Shown here: positions 60,601 to 64,000 of the stretch, one piece after another
Numbering within the stretch: position 1 is the stretch's first letter
Layout: each line of letters starts with the position of its first letter
NCBI GenBank assembly: GCA_024509875.1
Contig: JAMPIV010021231.1
Coordinates: 1-64,000 of the forward strand
Direction of reading: 5' to 3'
DNA: 64,000 nt
DNA from: Oreohelix idahoensis
Taxonomy: Eukaryota; Mollusca; Gastropoda; Stylommatophora; Oreohelicidae
The notes under the pieces: model-generated
The model's database searches: none
The model's input: only the letters and a program-made list of their open reading frames with translations
Told to the model about the DNA's origin: nothing
Position numbers and translations under genes: made by a program

Positions 60601-62861
60601 TCACTTTTACTTAATTTTTAAACAGTTTTCTGGAGCTTGGGAACAAATTAATTTGTTTTCTATTAAGTCTTTTGGGAAATCAATTTTCGTTTAGCGCTTT
60701 TTCGGTTACCGCTTGATATTTCAGGAATGAATTTAGAGAGTCAAGTGGGGAATTGCTGAATTTATTGTTAAAAGTTTATTTAAGTCTCAAGGCACCAACA
60801 ATAAAAATGTCTGCATTCATTCAATGCTCCCTGGGCAGTACAGGCCTTCAAGACCGTCAAAGCAGTCAGTGGCCATTACGCCTAGTGGCGTCTTAGGGCA
60901 ACAGCAGATAGGTTTTCTTTGCCATTGTTTCCCATCACGCCTATTGGCGTCTTTAGGGCAACGGCAAATCAATCCATTTGCTGTTGTTTCCGTAATCGAA
61001 CCACTGGCACTTGTCTGGTTCTTATCATGTCTTGTTCCACTGGCACTTGTCTGGTTCTTATCATGTCTTGTACCACTGGCACTTGTCTGGTTCTTATCAT
61101 GTCTTGTACCACTGGCACTTGTCTGGTTCTTGTCATGTCTTGTTCCACTGGCACTTGTCTGGTTCTTGTCATGTCTTGTTCCACTGGCACTTGTCTGGTT
61201 CTTGTCATCAGTTCAACATTGGTGATCTTGTCATACCATTTCAATCCTCCTATTCTTTCATTTATGAAAGTGTGTAACTTCTTGGTTGTTGTTTTCGTTG
61301 TTAAAACTTTGGTTTTGCCATCGTGTTTATAGGCTCTTATGAGAATTTGTGTTTATAGGCTCTTATGAGAATGTGTGTTTATAGGCTCTTATGAGAATGT
61401 GTGTTTATAGGCTCTTATGAGAATTTGTGTTTATATGCTCTTATGAGAATTTGTGTTTGAAATTAATGATGTATATTTAATGGTTTCTATATAAAGGAAA
61501 TGAAAATTTATTTCATACTTTCACACTAAGGCATTAAGAAGTCAACAGTTAGCGGATCCTAACACTGATTAACATTTATTCCTTGTTTGCAAATGTAAAG
61601 TAAAAATATATCTAATATTTACTGACAAAACTGATCACATATTAGTAGCACCTTCCAGATGGTTTTAGTGTAATGAATGCTGATCTATGTTATTGCAACT
61701 TTTTAGAAAATTTAATTAATGGTGATGTTCATTATCACTAGATTCCACAGACTTGTGGTTTTATAGAAGAATGTTCAAAATACTAAAGAAAGCTAAAAAG
61801 AGTAACGTATAAAGGAAGCGTTTTCCCCATGTTAGAAGGAAGCGATCAACTTTCTTTGGGCATCTTATGAAAAGAGGAAAGCTGGAATCTATTGCGACAA
61901 CAGGAAAGATCAAAGGAAAAAAGAGACAGTGGACAACAAAGAGAGAAGATACTGAACAGTTTTACATCATGGCATGGAAAAAAAATCAACAACAGAATTG
62001 ATAAATAGTACTGTAGCCAGGAAGTTGTGGAGAGACATGATCGCCTGTGCCACCAGGCGTGGTACTTGAAGAAGAAATTCATTAACTTCAAATAAAAATG
62101 TTCAGGTAATTAGAATGCATTATAATGGGTAATATAAACAGGGAAACAAAACTTCACATCCACACCAATCAGAAATATTTTTATTAAATGTGTGTCATCA
62201 TCATCAATAATTTTCACCTACCCACAAGTCCTCAACAAAAATATGTTAAGCCTTCCTGTCTTGTGCCATCCGCTCAAGGTCTTTCCATGTCTTCTTCACA
62301 TGTTGTTTAGTCTCCCTGTATATCTCTTACCATGAGGATTCTAAATCAAGGACTGCTATCAACTGGTTTTCTTATTGTGTGTTCTATCGAAAGCCAGCAT
62401 CTTCTCATCTCCTGTTCCACTGGTGTCTGCCTGGTTCTTATCAACAGTTCCACCATTAGAGATATCGTCATACCATTGCAATCTGTCTATCCAGCGCAAC
62501 TGCTCACCTATGACAGTCTGTACGTTTCTGCCTGTCAGTTTTGTTATTCTCTATGTTTCACAGCCATTAAATAGGACTGGCTTGACATCTTAGTTGAAGA
62601 TTCAGATTTTTGAGTTGGACTTGATTTATTTTATTTCCATATACTTCATAATGCAATGAAACCTCCTCTTGCCTTTTTGTATTTATTTTGATAAGATATG
62701 GTAAAACATACCTTTATGACAAAAGTCTCATCTGTAACCTTATGTCGGACAAGAATCACTCTATCAATGGTGCCCAACACTTGAAAATTGCGCAGCTCTT
62801 TTGCTGACCCTCTGATAAATGCAAATGAAGGATCCAGTGATGGTGACAGAAAATTGTCAAT
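21541..62861 (-). CDS. RPS6KC1: RPS6KC1 (ribosomal protein S6 kinase-like, PX domain), C-terminal six exons
   Basis: Six minus-strand exons splice into 747 codons with no stop and matching phases: 150, 1670, 128, 83, 96 and 114 bp. Known family: RPS6KC1/RSKL1 proteins bind phosphoinositides through PX, carry a MIT domain, and end in an AGC-type kinase-like domain split by a long insert; the human protein binds sphingosine kinase 1 and sits on early endosomes. Here only the kinase-like part is present. The N-lobe has [18 protein letters not shown] and a beta-3 lysine (TFVIK). A Ser/Asp-rich insert of about 450 residues follows. The C-lobe has [11 protein letters not shown] (catalytic loop Asp, Lys and Asn kept), LTYFFNLG where DFG is expected (DFG missing), AAPEVG and [17 protein letters not shown]. 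It ends [17 protein letters not shown] and MIT exons lie off the right edge. Transposons fill the introns. Confidence 0.93.
21862..22356 (+). mobile_element. tRNA-derived SINE, family 3, with (AAACC)n tail
   Basis: The head GACAGAGTGGCTAAGAGGTA (A box) and GGTTCGATTCCC (B box) resemble a Leu/Ser-type tRNA with a long variable arm. The body runs about 400 bp. The tail is AAACCAAACCAAACCAAACC at about 22337-22356. A reverse copy is at 44185-44640. Confidence 0.82.
22357..23059. other. Non-coding intron sequence
   Basis: AT-rich; nothing recognised apart from a repeat-like TAGCCCCTTCAGTCATATCT segment near 22910. Confidence 0.4.
23065..25511 (+). repeat. Left LTR (2447 bp)
   Basis: It runs from TGTCGTGAAATATTCTAATC to CACTTTACCACA. 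The copy at 29239-36086 and the solo LTR at 47639-50072 share the whole sequence. A minus-strand 86-codon ORF at 24602-24862 recurs in the right LTR, but I see no family match. Confidence 0.93.
25517..25534 (+). other. Primer binding site, tRNA-Pro-like
   Basis: TGGGGGTTCATCCAGGAT starts 6 bp after the LTR end. From memory it resembles the complement of the tRNA-Pro 3' end used by some retroviruses, with three transition differences. Confidence 0.6.
25714..27105 (+). CDS. Gag polyprotein with coiled coil, SCAN-like capsid and zinc knuckle
   Basis: 463 codons starting [20 protein letters not shown]. Residues about 33-125 are a Glu/Lys/Arg-rich coiled coil with internal repeats ([11 protein letters not shown]). 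A capsid-like region (about 155-320) contains [17 protein letters not shown] and [20 protein letters not shown], similar to the SCAN fold known to derive from Gmr1-like capsids. A zinc knuckle CX2CX4HX4C spans 385-398. The last 60 or so residues no longer look like Gag and run toward the integrase N-terminus, so an internal deletion has removed the protease and its surroundings. The protein would form the virus-like particle. The ORF is intact although pol is not, which is consistent with mobilisation in trans. Confidence 0.88.
   Translation: MADLAKFRSAAVQTAKELGLDGQVMVAYVTTECDKFIEREERRFEAEKKLEAEKEIKKLQFETEAEAKRLQIEAEAKKLEAEERRLTAEREAEERRLTAEREEKKLAAEREAEDKRLQREHELRLREFEFQGHAPENGASPFASDATASQGASTSAMNFHLDHFVEKDDDIERYLNRYELLATSYGLERERWSLKLSQGLRGAAYEVFAKMSRGDQENYDMLKQALLLRYEKNAEFYRKKFRNAKLLSGETYHQFSARIETYLEKWTSLGKTQDLKEMVLIEQLRESMAPDLRKFLMEQGAERLGELLNVAERYQAAQAEVTGNKKKQVDNFRAPQNFNKFDPRDQIKGKHQFDRPRYENKNKFPQFDERKYDERKSFNQGKRWCKNCQMDNHDTDRCRRKPVYMATLQVRSTSRQEEDIMLDTTPEEMRKAQAGDKTLKPCFRKLSTYHTTPGKGDFYMKTS
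27070..27632 (+). pseudogene. Integrase N-terminal (zinc-binding) region, decayed
   Basis: The frame reads [32 protein letters not shown] and [18 protein letters not shown], matching the H2C2 domain of gypsy integrases. The final cysteine pair is altered (CSIAH). After about 27340 the sequence does not match an integrase core. The catalytic D,D,E core is absent. Confidence 0.8.
27725..28884 (+). pseudogene. Integrase C-terminus joined to RT N-terminal half
   Basis: The integrase end is seen as [20 protein letters not shown], then [11 protein letters not shown] (GPY/F module) and [12 protein letters not shown]. The same frame then enters [42 protein letters not shown] and LCIDYRRLN. After a stop near 28601, 28621-28884 continues [20 protein letters not shown] and [16 protein letters not shown]. 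The sequence decays before the YxDD motif. Integrase precedes RT, the reverse of the usual Ty3/gypsy order. Confidence 0.85.
29228..29238 (+). other. Polypurine tract
   Basis: AAGAGGGGAGG directly precedes the right LTR, the expected plus-strand primer site. Confidence 0.85.
29262..29727 (-). repeat. Terminal repeat A (3' UTR)
   Basis: 466 bp beginning one base after the ORF stop (minus strand), with AATAAA at its very start. A potential hairpin CCACAAAACGCTGAGTTTTGTGG-type stem lies about 40 bp in. It ends TTTCCTATCAT. Confidence 0.9.
29729..33088 (-). CDS. RLE retrotransposon ORF: zinc finger, RT, CCHC, restriction-like endonuclease
   Basis: 1119 codons, uninterrupted. Residues 46-69 form a finger-like motif (C48, C50, H63, C69). 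RT spans about 310-700: [14 protein letters not shown] (393-406), [13 protein letters not shown] (461-473), [15 protein letters not shown] (517-531) and the catalytic AFMDD (562-566). A CX2CX7HX4C motif lies at 899-915. The RLE follows: RRPD (Asp 1011), Glu 1026 in LIELTVP and KAAKY (1042-1046), the PD-(D/E)XK pattern of R2-type elements. The enzyme would nick target DNA and prime reverse transcription there. The ending GNRNGQWKS abuts the stop. The N-terminus is chosen at the first Met, 120 bp from the inner repeat edge. RLE and single-finger layout suggest R2-superfamily, HERO-like; the clade is tentative. Confidence 0.9.
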   Translation of the reverse strand: MLQDPKNDRCPQDSPKGGENDESTGASLESTRPVTRTSSSEQRLEFPCACGREFSTQRGMKIHRTKKGCGRSSGGDQQRSVSTDKTLEERSQESIHSAEYIQVDLPDDDLTHFLDGKRDAIKFPPASAKGLWEQLDEALAKELDNNLKQISLEKKLEIFGDIIYLHCRKVFGVREARESNPPRKSRRQIKIEEIRKQKKHARKLFKNAVATEKEGLRQVWEHLKGQHNALCRAERLCRKRRKTRRDRERFFREPFKFAKELFEQPRSGTLNIKKEDLEEHLRMTYSDGRRDEPLSSMAGLKWPSKPGAEFNTKPPTVQEVESIVQKARCKSAPGPNGVPYVVYKRCPEVLKRLLRLLKNAWKAQLVSKEWRKGNGVYIPKEQNSTDISQFRPISLLNVEGKIFFSVMAKRLTTYLLANGYIDTTIQKGGIPGTPGCLEHATMIWEAIQKAKSDRTDLHVIWLDLANAYGSVPHQMLWQALEMYHVPQEIAAMLKLYFAGFAVRFSTREYTTKWIGLEVGIAMGCTISPILFVMAMQVILNAAEGMAIGPKLGGMCHMPPLKAFMDDTTILTSDEHQARRMLKRLDELVSWCRMSFKPKKSRSLSVRKGKIAEDIFVVSNQRIPTVIEEPVKSLGRVYDASLKDSKAVQQTIEMADRGLQIIDQSRLLGKFKLWCLQFMLIPKLLWPLLIYEISTSTVEAIEQKVNKFMRKWLGVPPGLSDVALYCKKSKLLLPFKSVVEEYKVGKARLAMMLRESADDVVKSIQPTLKTGRKWRVEEAVDAAQESLKLREVIGYTQTNRRGFGHGDIRWWSKASSRERRDMVVHEIREAENDKRLQKAVQQVQQGQWTTWEGALQRSLTWNDIWHMAPLRLSFVVRSMYDLLPSATNLVKWGKSDDEQCPLCQGRQTLEHVLSACKVSLGQGRYTWRHNKVLNELAATIDLARMKANSKPRPSTANTYFLRAGKSAHPKPSKPGSSLPSLLDCANDWEMAVDLPGRGAYPESIRKSRRRPDIVLHSSSTLQVILIELTVPFESRLDEQHSFKAAKYSDLAADLRHEGFTTRVMAVEVGARGLVAASMYDLLKLLGLKGQARTRALKRLSETAEKASGWLWNNRNGQWKS
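33209..33673 (-). repeat. Terminal repeat B (upstream 3' UTR copy)
   Basis: 465 bp, near-identical to repeat A and in the same orientation, located 5' of the ORF. It starts at the same base as A, immediately beyond the stop codon, and has no coding sequence attached. Confidence 0.9.
36092..36610. other. Intron sequence with a dispersed-repeat piece
   Basis: 36385-36460 (GGAGAAGTCACTTGAGCCCC start) matches 38790-38870. Otherwise nothing was recognised before the exon. Confidence 0.5.
36611..36706 (-). CDS. RPS6KC1: RPS6KC1 exon: C-lobe
   Basis: 96 bp, 32 codons. The acceptor is GTTATCAG; the donor is GGGG followed by GTGAG. It encodes [20 protein letters not shown] and [12 protein letters not shown]. 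The acceptor and first exon bases are repeated in the tandem array at 36694-36960. Confidence 0.9.
36694..36960. repeat. ~38-46 bp tandem array overlapping an RPS6KC1 acceptor
   Basis: Six to seven units contain CACTCACTTAAACTCTGATA. In minus sense this is the acceptor GTTATCAG plus the first exon bases AGTTTAAGTGAGTG. Unit 1 is the real exon edge (36706). Units near 36778, 36868 and 36909 keep the core; others are diverged. Confidence 0.85.
36961..37335. other. No feature recognised
   Basis: AT-rich intron DNA with no coding, RNA or repeat signature that I recognise. Confidence 0.4.
37336..37728 (+). mobile_element. Retroposon fragment, interrupted by a hAT MITE
   Basis: The sequence from AGCAAGCCAAGCTGAAGAAA to CAGCAGCCCTAGTTAAC matches 39052-39222, which lacks the insert and ends in (AAC)n. 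It is probably the 3' end of a LINE or SINE. Confidence 0.7.
37444..37650. mobile_element. hAT-type MITE, 207 bp
   Basis: Inverted ends CAGAGGTTTTCAAACT and its complement (one mismatch) are flanked by an 8-bp duplication GTGTAGAA / GTGTAGAT (37436-37443 and 37651-37658). The empty site is present in the paralogous repeat at 39.1 kb. It contains no ORF. Confidence 0.88.
37780..37994. repeat. Dispersed repeat piece with (CAT)n
   Basis: A short CATCATCATCATCATT run is followed by a segment (GTGGTTTCTGTAGCAGTCTG) related to 40845-40960 and, inverted, 44885-45020. The class is unknown. Confidence 0.5.
37995..38115 (+). mobile_element. SINE family 1, 3' fragment
   Basis: This is the reverse complement of 14480-14610 (GGTGTGGTGCTGACCAC..., CCAATATGC, GGGCGTGTAACGGGATCC). 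The tRNA head is missing. Confidence 0.7.
38116..38600. other. No feature recognised
   Basis: Intron DNA with no gene or classified repeat seen. Confidence 0.4.
38611..38790 (+). mobile_element. tRNA-derived SINE, family 4
   Basis: The head GGCAGGGAGGATAGTGTGAT and B box GGGTTCAAATCCTGG are followed by TGTTGTTTTTCTGTTGTCTA. A second copy is at 42515-42690. Confidence 0.75.
39052..39222 (+). mobile_element. Retroposon fragment with (AAC)n tail (empty MITE site)
   Basis: It aligns with 37336-37728 without the MITE: GATCTACAGTGTAGATAATA is continuous. The tail is AAACAACAACAACAACAGC. Confidence 0.75.
39223..39458 (-). mobile_element. tRNA-derived SINE, family 5
   Basis: On the minus strand the head GGCAAAGTGGTTAGAGTGCC and a B-box-like GGGTTTAAAAAC are visible. 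A related copy in the same orientation is at 43615-43840. Confidence 0.65.
39459..40055. other. Intron sequence
   Basis: AT-rich; ORFs are short and unrelated to known families. Confidence 0.4.
40056..40138 (-). CDS. RPS6KC1: RPS6KC1 exon: APE motif and helix F
   Basis: 83 bp. The acceptor is ATCACAG; the donor is CGG followed by GTAAG. It encodes [20 protein letters not shown] followed by LYELIVGR, the classic helix F of AGC kinases. Confidence 0.92.
40139..41116. other. Intron sequence with one dispersed-repeat copy
   Basis: 40845-40960 (GTGGTTTCTGTGTCAATTTG) belongs to the repeat at 37880-37990. Nothing else was recognised. Confidence 0.45.
41117..41390. repeat. 51/54-bp tandem array from repeat X head
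   Basis: Five copies share CTTTGACGGTTGGCGGTTAT and GGATCAAATAAGAAGAAGAA. In minus sense each matches the head of repeat X (compare CTGATCCTTAGCCGCCGACT at 50.3 kb). The period is a multiple of three, so an ORF with a [10 protein letters not shown] repeat appears; it is not credible as a gene. Confidence 0.85.
41395..42170 (-). pseudogene. LINE ORF2 tail with internally amplified codons
   Basis: The ends match the LINE tail family: TGGAAAGAAC near 42010 and an ending [14 protein letters not shown] at about 41412. Between them, the codons for an [12 protein letters not shown] unit have been amplified into about 23 copies. Normal copies (15584-16165) have one. Confidence 0.82.
41446..42003. 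repeat. 24-bp minisatellite (~23 copies)
   Basis: The unit AGGTCCTCCTGTCCTGTAACCACC repeats with few variants (AAGCACC; one copy 2 bp short near 41540). Because 24 is a multiple of three, several frames on both strands stay open. Confidence 0.95.
42515..42690 (+). mobile_element. tRNA-derived SINE, family 4, copy 2
   Basis: The head GGCAGGGTGGATAGTCACAG and B box GGGTTCAAGTCCC lead into the body TGTTGTTTTTCTGTTGTCTA, as at 38611-38790. Confidence 0.75.
42691..42965 (-). pseudogene. LINE C-terminal Cys-rich tail
   Basis: The minus-strand reading contains [20 protein letters not shown], a CKCG...LLQRCP motif, [13 protein letters not shown] and [11 protein letters not shown]. This is typical of the region after RT/RNase H in several LINE lineages. 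Fragment only. Confidence 0.72.
42966..43165 (+). mobile_element. SINE family 2, 5'-truncated
   Basis: It matches 15005-15190 (ACTGAATAACCTGAACGGCT, GGATGGGAAGGAGCGAAGCT) and ends in a poly(A) run at 43146-43163. Confidence 0.8.
43258..43385 (-). CDS. RPS6KC1: RPS6KC1 exon: catalytic loop and pseudo-DFG
   Basis: 128 bp between GTCACAG and GTGAG. It completes the Arg codon and encodes [23 protein letters not shown] in the DFG position, and QNLYAAP. It ends one base into the next Glu/Gly codon, which matches the following exon. Confidence 0.92.
43615..43840 (-). mobile_element. SINE family 5, copy 2
   Basis: It shares the ATTTACAGGTGGGTAGACTG block and the tRNA-like end (ACTAACCACTCTATGCT in plus sense) with 39223-39458. 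Confidence 0.62.
44185..44640 (-). mobile_element. SINE family 3, copy 2
   Basis: This is the reverse complement of 21862-22356. The tail TGGTTTGGTTTGG is at the left, and the tRNA-like head (GAATCAAACCTGG, CTTAGCCACTC in plus sense) at 44570-44620. Confidence 0.8.
44641..45642. other. Intron sequence
   Basis: It contains an inverted copy of the 37.9-kb dispersed repeat near 44885-45020. Otherwise AT-rich and featureless. Confidence 0.45.
45643..47312 (-). CDS. RPS6KC1: RPS6KC1 exon: N-lobe end, long insert, catalytic-loop start
   Basis: 1670 bp. The acceptor is TTTGTAG before CCCATCC; the donor is TGCAG followed by GTAAGT. It begins [10 protein letters not shown] and continues [20 protein letters not shown] and [10 protein letters not shown] Ser/Asp/Glu-rich, low-complexity insert of about 450 residues is next, then [20 protein letters not shown], which runs into the catalytic loop. 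The final codon is split after AG. Confidence 0.93.
47639..50072 (+). mobile_element. Solo LTR of the Gmr1-like family 1
   Basis: It starts TGTCGTGAAACATTCTAAAT and ends CACTTTACCACA, with the 5-bp duplication CCCAG on both sides (47634-47638 and 50073-50077). It aligns end to end with 23065-25511 but is clearly more diverged. The interior was lost by LTR-LTR recombination. Confidence 0.92.
50310..50405. repeat. Dispersed repeat X, short copy
   Basis: CTTCTTCTTCTCTGATCCTT, then the GTCAAAGCAGTCAGTGGCC block, matches the first half of 13574-13780. Confidence 0.75.
50406..51345. other. Intron sequence
   Basis: No gene or classified repeat was seen. Confidence 0.4.
51351..54275 (-). repeat. 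3' LTR of element 2
   Basis: 2925 bp. TTACCCCACCCTTCG at 54276-54290 is, in minus sense, the purine-rich CGAAGGGTGGGGTAA before the LTR (polypurine tract). Confidence 0.92.
54271..55161 (-). CDS. Downstream ORF of element 2, function unknown
   Basis: 297 codons in the same frame as the gag-protease ORF, directly after its TAA stop; the first codon is GTG, so there is no start of its own. It is rich in Ser, Thr, Pro and charge, with a basic patch [17 protein letters not shown] near the end and a GGVM terminus that overlaps the polypurine tract, as in many gypsy elements. I see no enzyme motif. It could be the leftover C-terminal tail of a deleted Pol, reached only by readthrough. Confidence 0.6.
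   Translation of the reverse strand: MSLQDTFQLTPVTLTGEGKVEGRTRVLDGGLPWSTVTSHELFRPEKSEESGLTNLQGAMLESSVPLHVGRGRAITEPLPGADTTYLFPKTEATGISKDSVDTQKMNGNPVSEIHEISQVHCKVPAVTSPLASSSVVAIARPLQNQSVRSADQVSLLRNLAKEVLDPPWDGTGLEREQPFNRSMGVDKERKKERIVRGSLDNGEQLRTVSVTSDPVSQPDTSNNTLPLTVRKVRGRTRRRGKVKKELGSAAARENPSRDPETSAITDSSGDIDRGQSEHQDHSKLDRQAPTSKGGVM
55162..57300 (-). CDS. Gag-protease polyprotein of element 2
   Basis: 712 codons starting [20 protein letters not shown]. Residues about 38-90 are coiled coil with an imperfect repeat EERKRAAEV. The capsid-like part (about 125-290) has [20 protein letters not shown] and [20 protein letters not shown], as in element 1. A zinc knuckle CX2CX4HX4C is at 364-377. A retropepsin-like region has FDSG (426-429, in place of DTG) and DFILGAPHL (492-500). 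The last 200 residues are unassigned. The shared architecture with 25714-27105 shows that both elements come from one lineage. The ORF is intact, which implies recent constraint or recent insertion. Confidence 0.88.
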   Translation of the reverse strand: MADMAKLRAAWHDAAQDMGMDKEETKAYMIRENDRHNQKEERAAEVEERKRAAEVEERKMAAEFEERKRAAEVEEREKAAERQHELAMRSLELQLRSSEGSSANGDSPGAVAIDTSGNGGPRMAAMNFPMDSFPNGNEKIDIFLEKFERMAKAYGLEEGLWCLKLSQSLRGHAYDVYHKLLIDDQNNFEALRNVLLQRFQWTPRKCQTMFRESRLEKGESFPQFAERLRNCLTRWRELSGLAKSFEGLEELIMVEQIKANMSPDLRRYLAEQGARQLDQIILFAERFQTAQAEVLGQKRKHPDPPVQDKGASSSQSSSHAHQQQGPSRKEPHSGHNLRPQPHNRSQGPNSQDPARNRGDNERYCRNCRTTSHWTSRCMNKPPAHHAACLRPVRLTKWNKWEPIPSAKLFSNSGPAEVNGTATTCLFDSGLTYPSIVARHLVKPGQMTGEKVDIGGILRKGASQRFPVANIQVKCKFVRGTIKAAVMAQPAYDFILGAPHLVLGNPTTPILADARGPTAGQISEQGEPLSHGAPSELEHPCLVKERLGASKDSGMLTTEAYSPVSHVQPNGQTEVTPLVSEIHSLLSGIRPPMVLAPSGEGHTDKNCITYVNDQRTLKRAQDGESSEHMFPTSPGAPSDQHFTQTEEDSDLSVRLLINGDGPHNSRISFTGNDPRNEEPGKLAISSNLVQGTLEPVPEYFISDTPRSNGILNR
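57301..57570 (-). other. 5' leader of element 2
   Basis: 270 bp between the 5' LTR and the gag start, with an A-rich stretch. I could not identify a convincing tRNA primer binding site next to the LTR. Confidence 0.5.
57571..60532 (-). repeat. 5' LTR of element 2
   Basis: 2962 bp. It carries a 41-bp tandem duplication (TGACGAAGCTGATCCAGTGA...) at about 57855-57937 that the other LTR lacks. Other differences are sparse. Confidence 0.92.
60538..60854. other. Intron sequence
   Basis: AT-rich; nothing recognised. Confidence 0.4.
60855..61003. repeat. Dispersed repeat X, copy 3
   Basis: Near-identical to 13600-13750 (ACCGTCAAAGCAGTCAGTGG to TTTCCGTAATCGAA). Confidence 0.8.
61004..61320 (-). pseudogene. 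LINE tail fragment with 36-bp amplified unit
   Basis: Six copies of a 36-bp unit (CCACTGGCACTTGTCTGGTT plus CTTATCATGTCTTGT) lie at 61004-61206. In minus sense each encodes [12 protein letters not shown]. The rest (to 61320) matches the LINE tail family at 15830-15900 reversed. The unit is single-copy in other fragments. Confidence 0.82.
61328..61460. repeat. 26-bp tandem repeat (5 copies)
   Basis: Copies of GGCTCTTATGAGAATTTGTG plus TTTATA with one or two differences. Confidence 0.88.
61461..61799. other. Intron sequence
   Basis: No feature recognised. Confidence 0.4.
61800..62100 (+). pseudogene. LINE ORF C-terminal fragment (third lineage)
   Basis: The frame with [20 protein letters not shown] and a GKKRQW block ends near a [13 protein letters not shown] segment with stops. 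The FGHxMR motif and GK.KGKR block are the usual LINE tail pattern. Confidence 0.6.
62225..62650 (-). pseudogene. LINE ORF2 tail fragment
   Basis: This is a reverse-oriented copy of the tail family: CTTGTGCCATCCGCTCAAGG, then TTCCACTGGTGTCTGCCTGG and ATCAACAGTTCCACCATTAG. Decayed. Confidence 0.6.
62712..62861 (-). CDS. RPS6KC1: RPS6KC1 exon: kinase N-lobe
   Basis: 150 bp, 50 codons, phase 0 at both ends. The acceptor is CCATAG before ATTGAC; the donor is AAG followed by GTATG. It encodes [20 protein letters not shown] and the strand with TFVIK. The acceptor lies in the first unit of the 87-bp tandem array to its right. Confidence 0.93.
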
Positions 62862-64000
62862 CTATGGAGTAACAAAACATTTATTACTTATGTTATCTGT
62901 CTATAGACTAACAAAAAATCTAATAGTTATGTCTCCAGCTGTTAGTCTATGGAGTTATAAAACATCTATTACTTATGTTGTTAAATCTACTGATTAAAAA
63001 AAATATATATATTACTTATGCTGACAGTCTATGGAATAACAAAACATCTACTACAGTTATGTCTTCAGCTGTCAGTCTATAGGGCAATAACACATGTATT
63101 ACTTATATTGTCAGTCTATGGAGTAACAAAACATCTATTACAGTTATGTCTTCAGCTGTCAGTCTAGGGCAATAACACATGTATTACTTATATTGTCAGT
63201 CTATGGAGTAACAAAACATCTATTACAGTTATGTCTTCAGCTGTCAGTCTATAGGGCAATAACACATGTATTACTTATATTGTCAGTTTATGGAGTGACA
63301 AAACATCTATTACAGTTATGTCTTCAGTTGTCAGTCTATAGGGCAATAACACATGTATTACTTATATTGTCAGTCTATGGAGTAACAAAACATCTATTAC
63401 AGTTATGTCTTCAGCTGTCAGTCTATAGGGCAATAACACATATATTACTTATATTGTCAGTCTATGGAGTAACAAAACATCTATTACAGTTATGTCTTCA
63501 GCTGTCAGTCTATAGGGCAATAACACATGTATTACTTATATTGTCAGTCTATGGAGTGACAAAACATCTATTACAGTTATGTCTTCAGCTGTCAGTCTAT
63601 AGGGCATAAAACATGTATTACTTATATTGTCAGTCTATGGAGTAACAAAACATCTATTACAGTTATGTCTTCAGCTGTCAGTCTATAGGGCAATAACACA
63701 TGTATTACTTATATTGTCAGTCTATGGAGTAACAAAACATCTATTACAGTTATGTCTTCAGCTGTCAGTCTATAGGGCAATAACACATGTATTACTTATA
63801 TTGTCAGTCTATGGAGTGACAAAACATCTATTACAGTTATGTCTTCAGCTGTCACTCTATAGGGCAATAACACATGTATTACTTATATTGTCAGTCTATG
63901 GAGTGACAAAACATCTGTTACAGTTATGTCTTCAGCTGTCAGTCTATAGGGCAATAACACATGTATTACTTATATTGTCAGTCTATGGAGTCACAAAACA
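62862..64000. repeat. 87-bp tandem array (two ~43-bp half units)
   Basis: The 87-bp unit holds GTCAGTCTATGGAGTAACAA and GTCAGTCTATAGGGCAATAA halves. About 11-12 units are present and the array runs off the right edge. The unit nearest the gene (62856-62880) is the RPS6KC1 acceptor itself. The 29-residue ORF repeat here is an artefact of 87 being a multiple of three. Confidence 0.9.

Noticed and set aside
63193..63609. ORF with a 29-residue repeat
   Set aside because: Direct product of the 87-bp array.

Overview
This is animal nuclear DNA, not prokaryotic. It is AT-rich, with very long introns, many (TA)n tracts, tRNA-derived SINEs, several LINE lineages, Tc1/mariner and hAT DNA transposons, and Ty3/gypsy elements with unusually long LTRs. 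The only host gene I can support is the 3' part of RPS6KC1 (RSKL1, ribosomal protein S6 kinase-like with a PX domain). It lies on the minus strand as six exons: 62712-62861, 45643-47312, 43258-43385, 40056-40138, 36611-36706 and 21541-21654 (stop codon at 21541-21543). The exons sum to 747 codons with consistent phases and GT/AG borders. The upstream exons (PX and MIT domains in known orthologues) would lie beyond the right edge. The species cannot be fixed from the window; a large-genome invertebrate is the best guess.

Layout. Positions 1-21.5 kb lie downstream of the gene and are almost entirely transposon debris: minisatellites (1-1.9 kb); LINE tails (3.6-4.5 kb); a 5'-truncated RTE-like LINE (5139-11957) interrupted by a mariner-like element (6673-9122, TA duplication) and a truncated LINE with a C-terminal zinc finger (9406-10958, ATACAA duplication); and a hAT element (12006-16720, duplication GACTATAC) whose (TA)n tracts hold a Tc1-like element, a 592-bp MITE and two SINEs. 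More LINE tails and a relic of a restriction-like-endonuclease (RLE) retrotransposon follow, then a tandem array in the gene's 3' region.

The last RPS6KC1 intron (21.7-36.6 kb) holds an LTR retrotransposon (23065-36086, duplication GTGAG). Its remaining pol order is integrase then reverse transcriptase, as in Gmr1-like gypsy elements. Its right LTR is split by a full-length RLE retrotransposon (29262-33673, minus strand) with an intact 1119-codon ORF. That RLE element carries near-identical 465-bp copies of its own 3' UTR at both ends. The 15-kb intron between 47.3 and 62.7 kb holds a solo LTR of the first family (47639-50072, duplication CCCAG) and a second, gag-protease-only LTR element (51351-60532, minus strand, duplication GTGAT).

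The strongest leads are: (1) the RLE retrotransposon with LTR-like direct repeats made of its 3' UTR; (2) two tandem arrays next to RPS6KC1 exons whose repeat unit contains the exon's own 3' splice acceptor; (3) Gmr1-order, Gag-retaining non-autonomous LTR elements with 2.4-3.0 kb LTRs; and (4) repeated in-register tandem amplification of pieces of older transposons (24-, 36- and 51-bp units), which creates long spurious ORFs.
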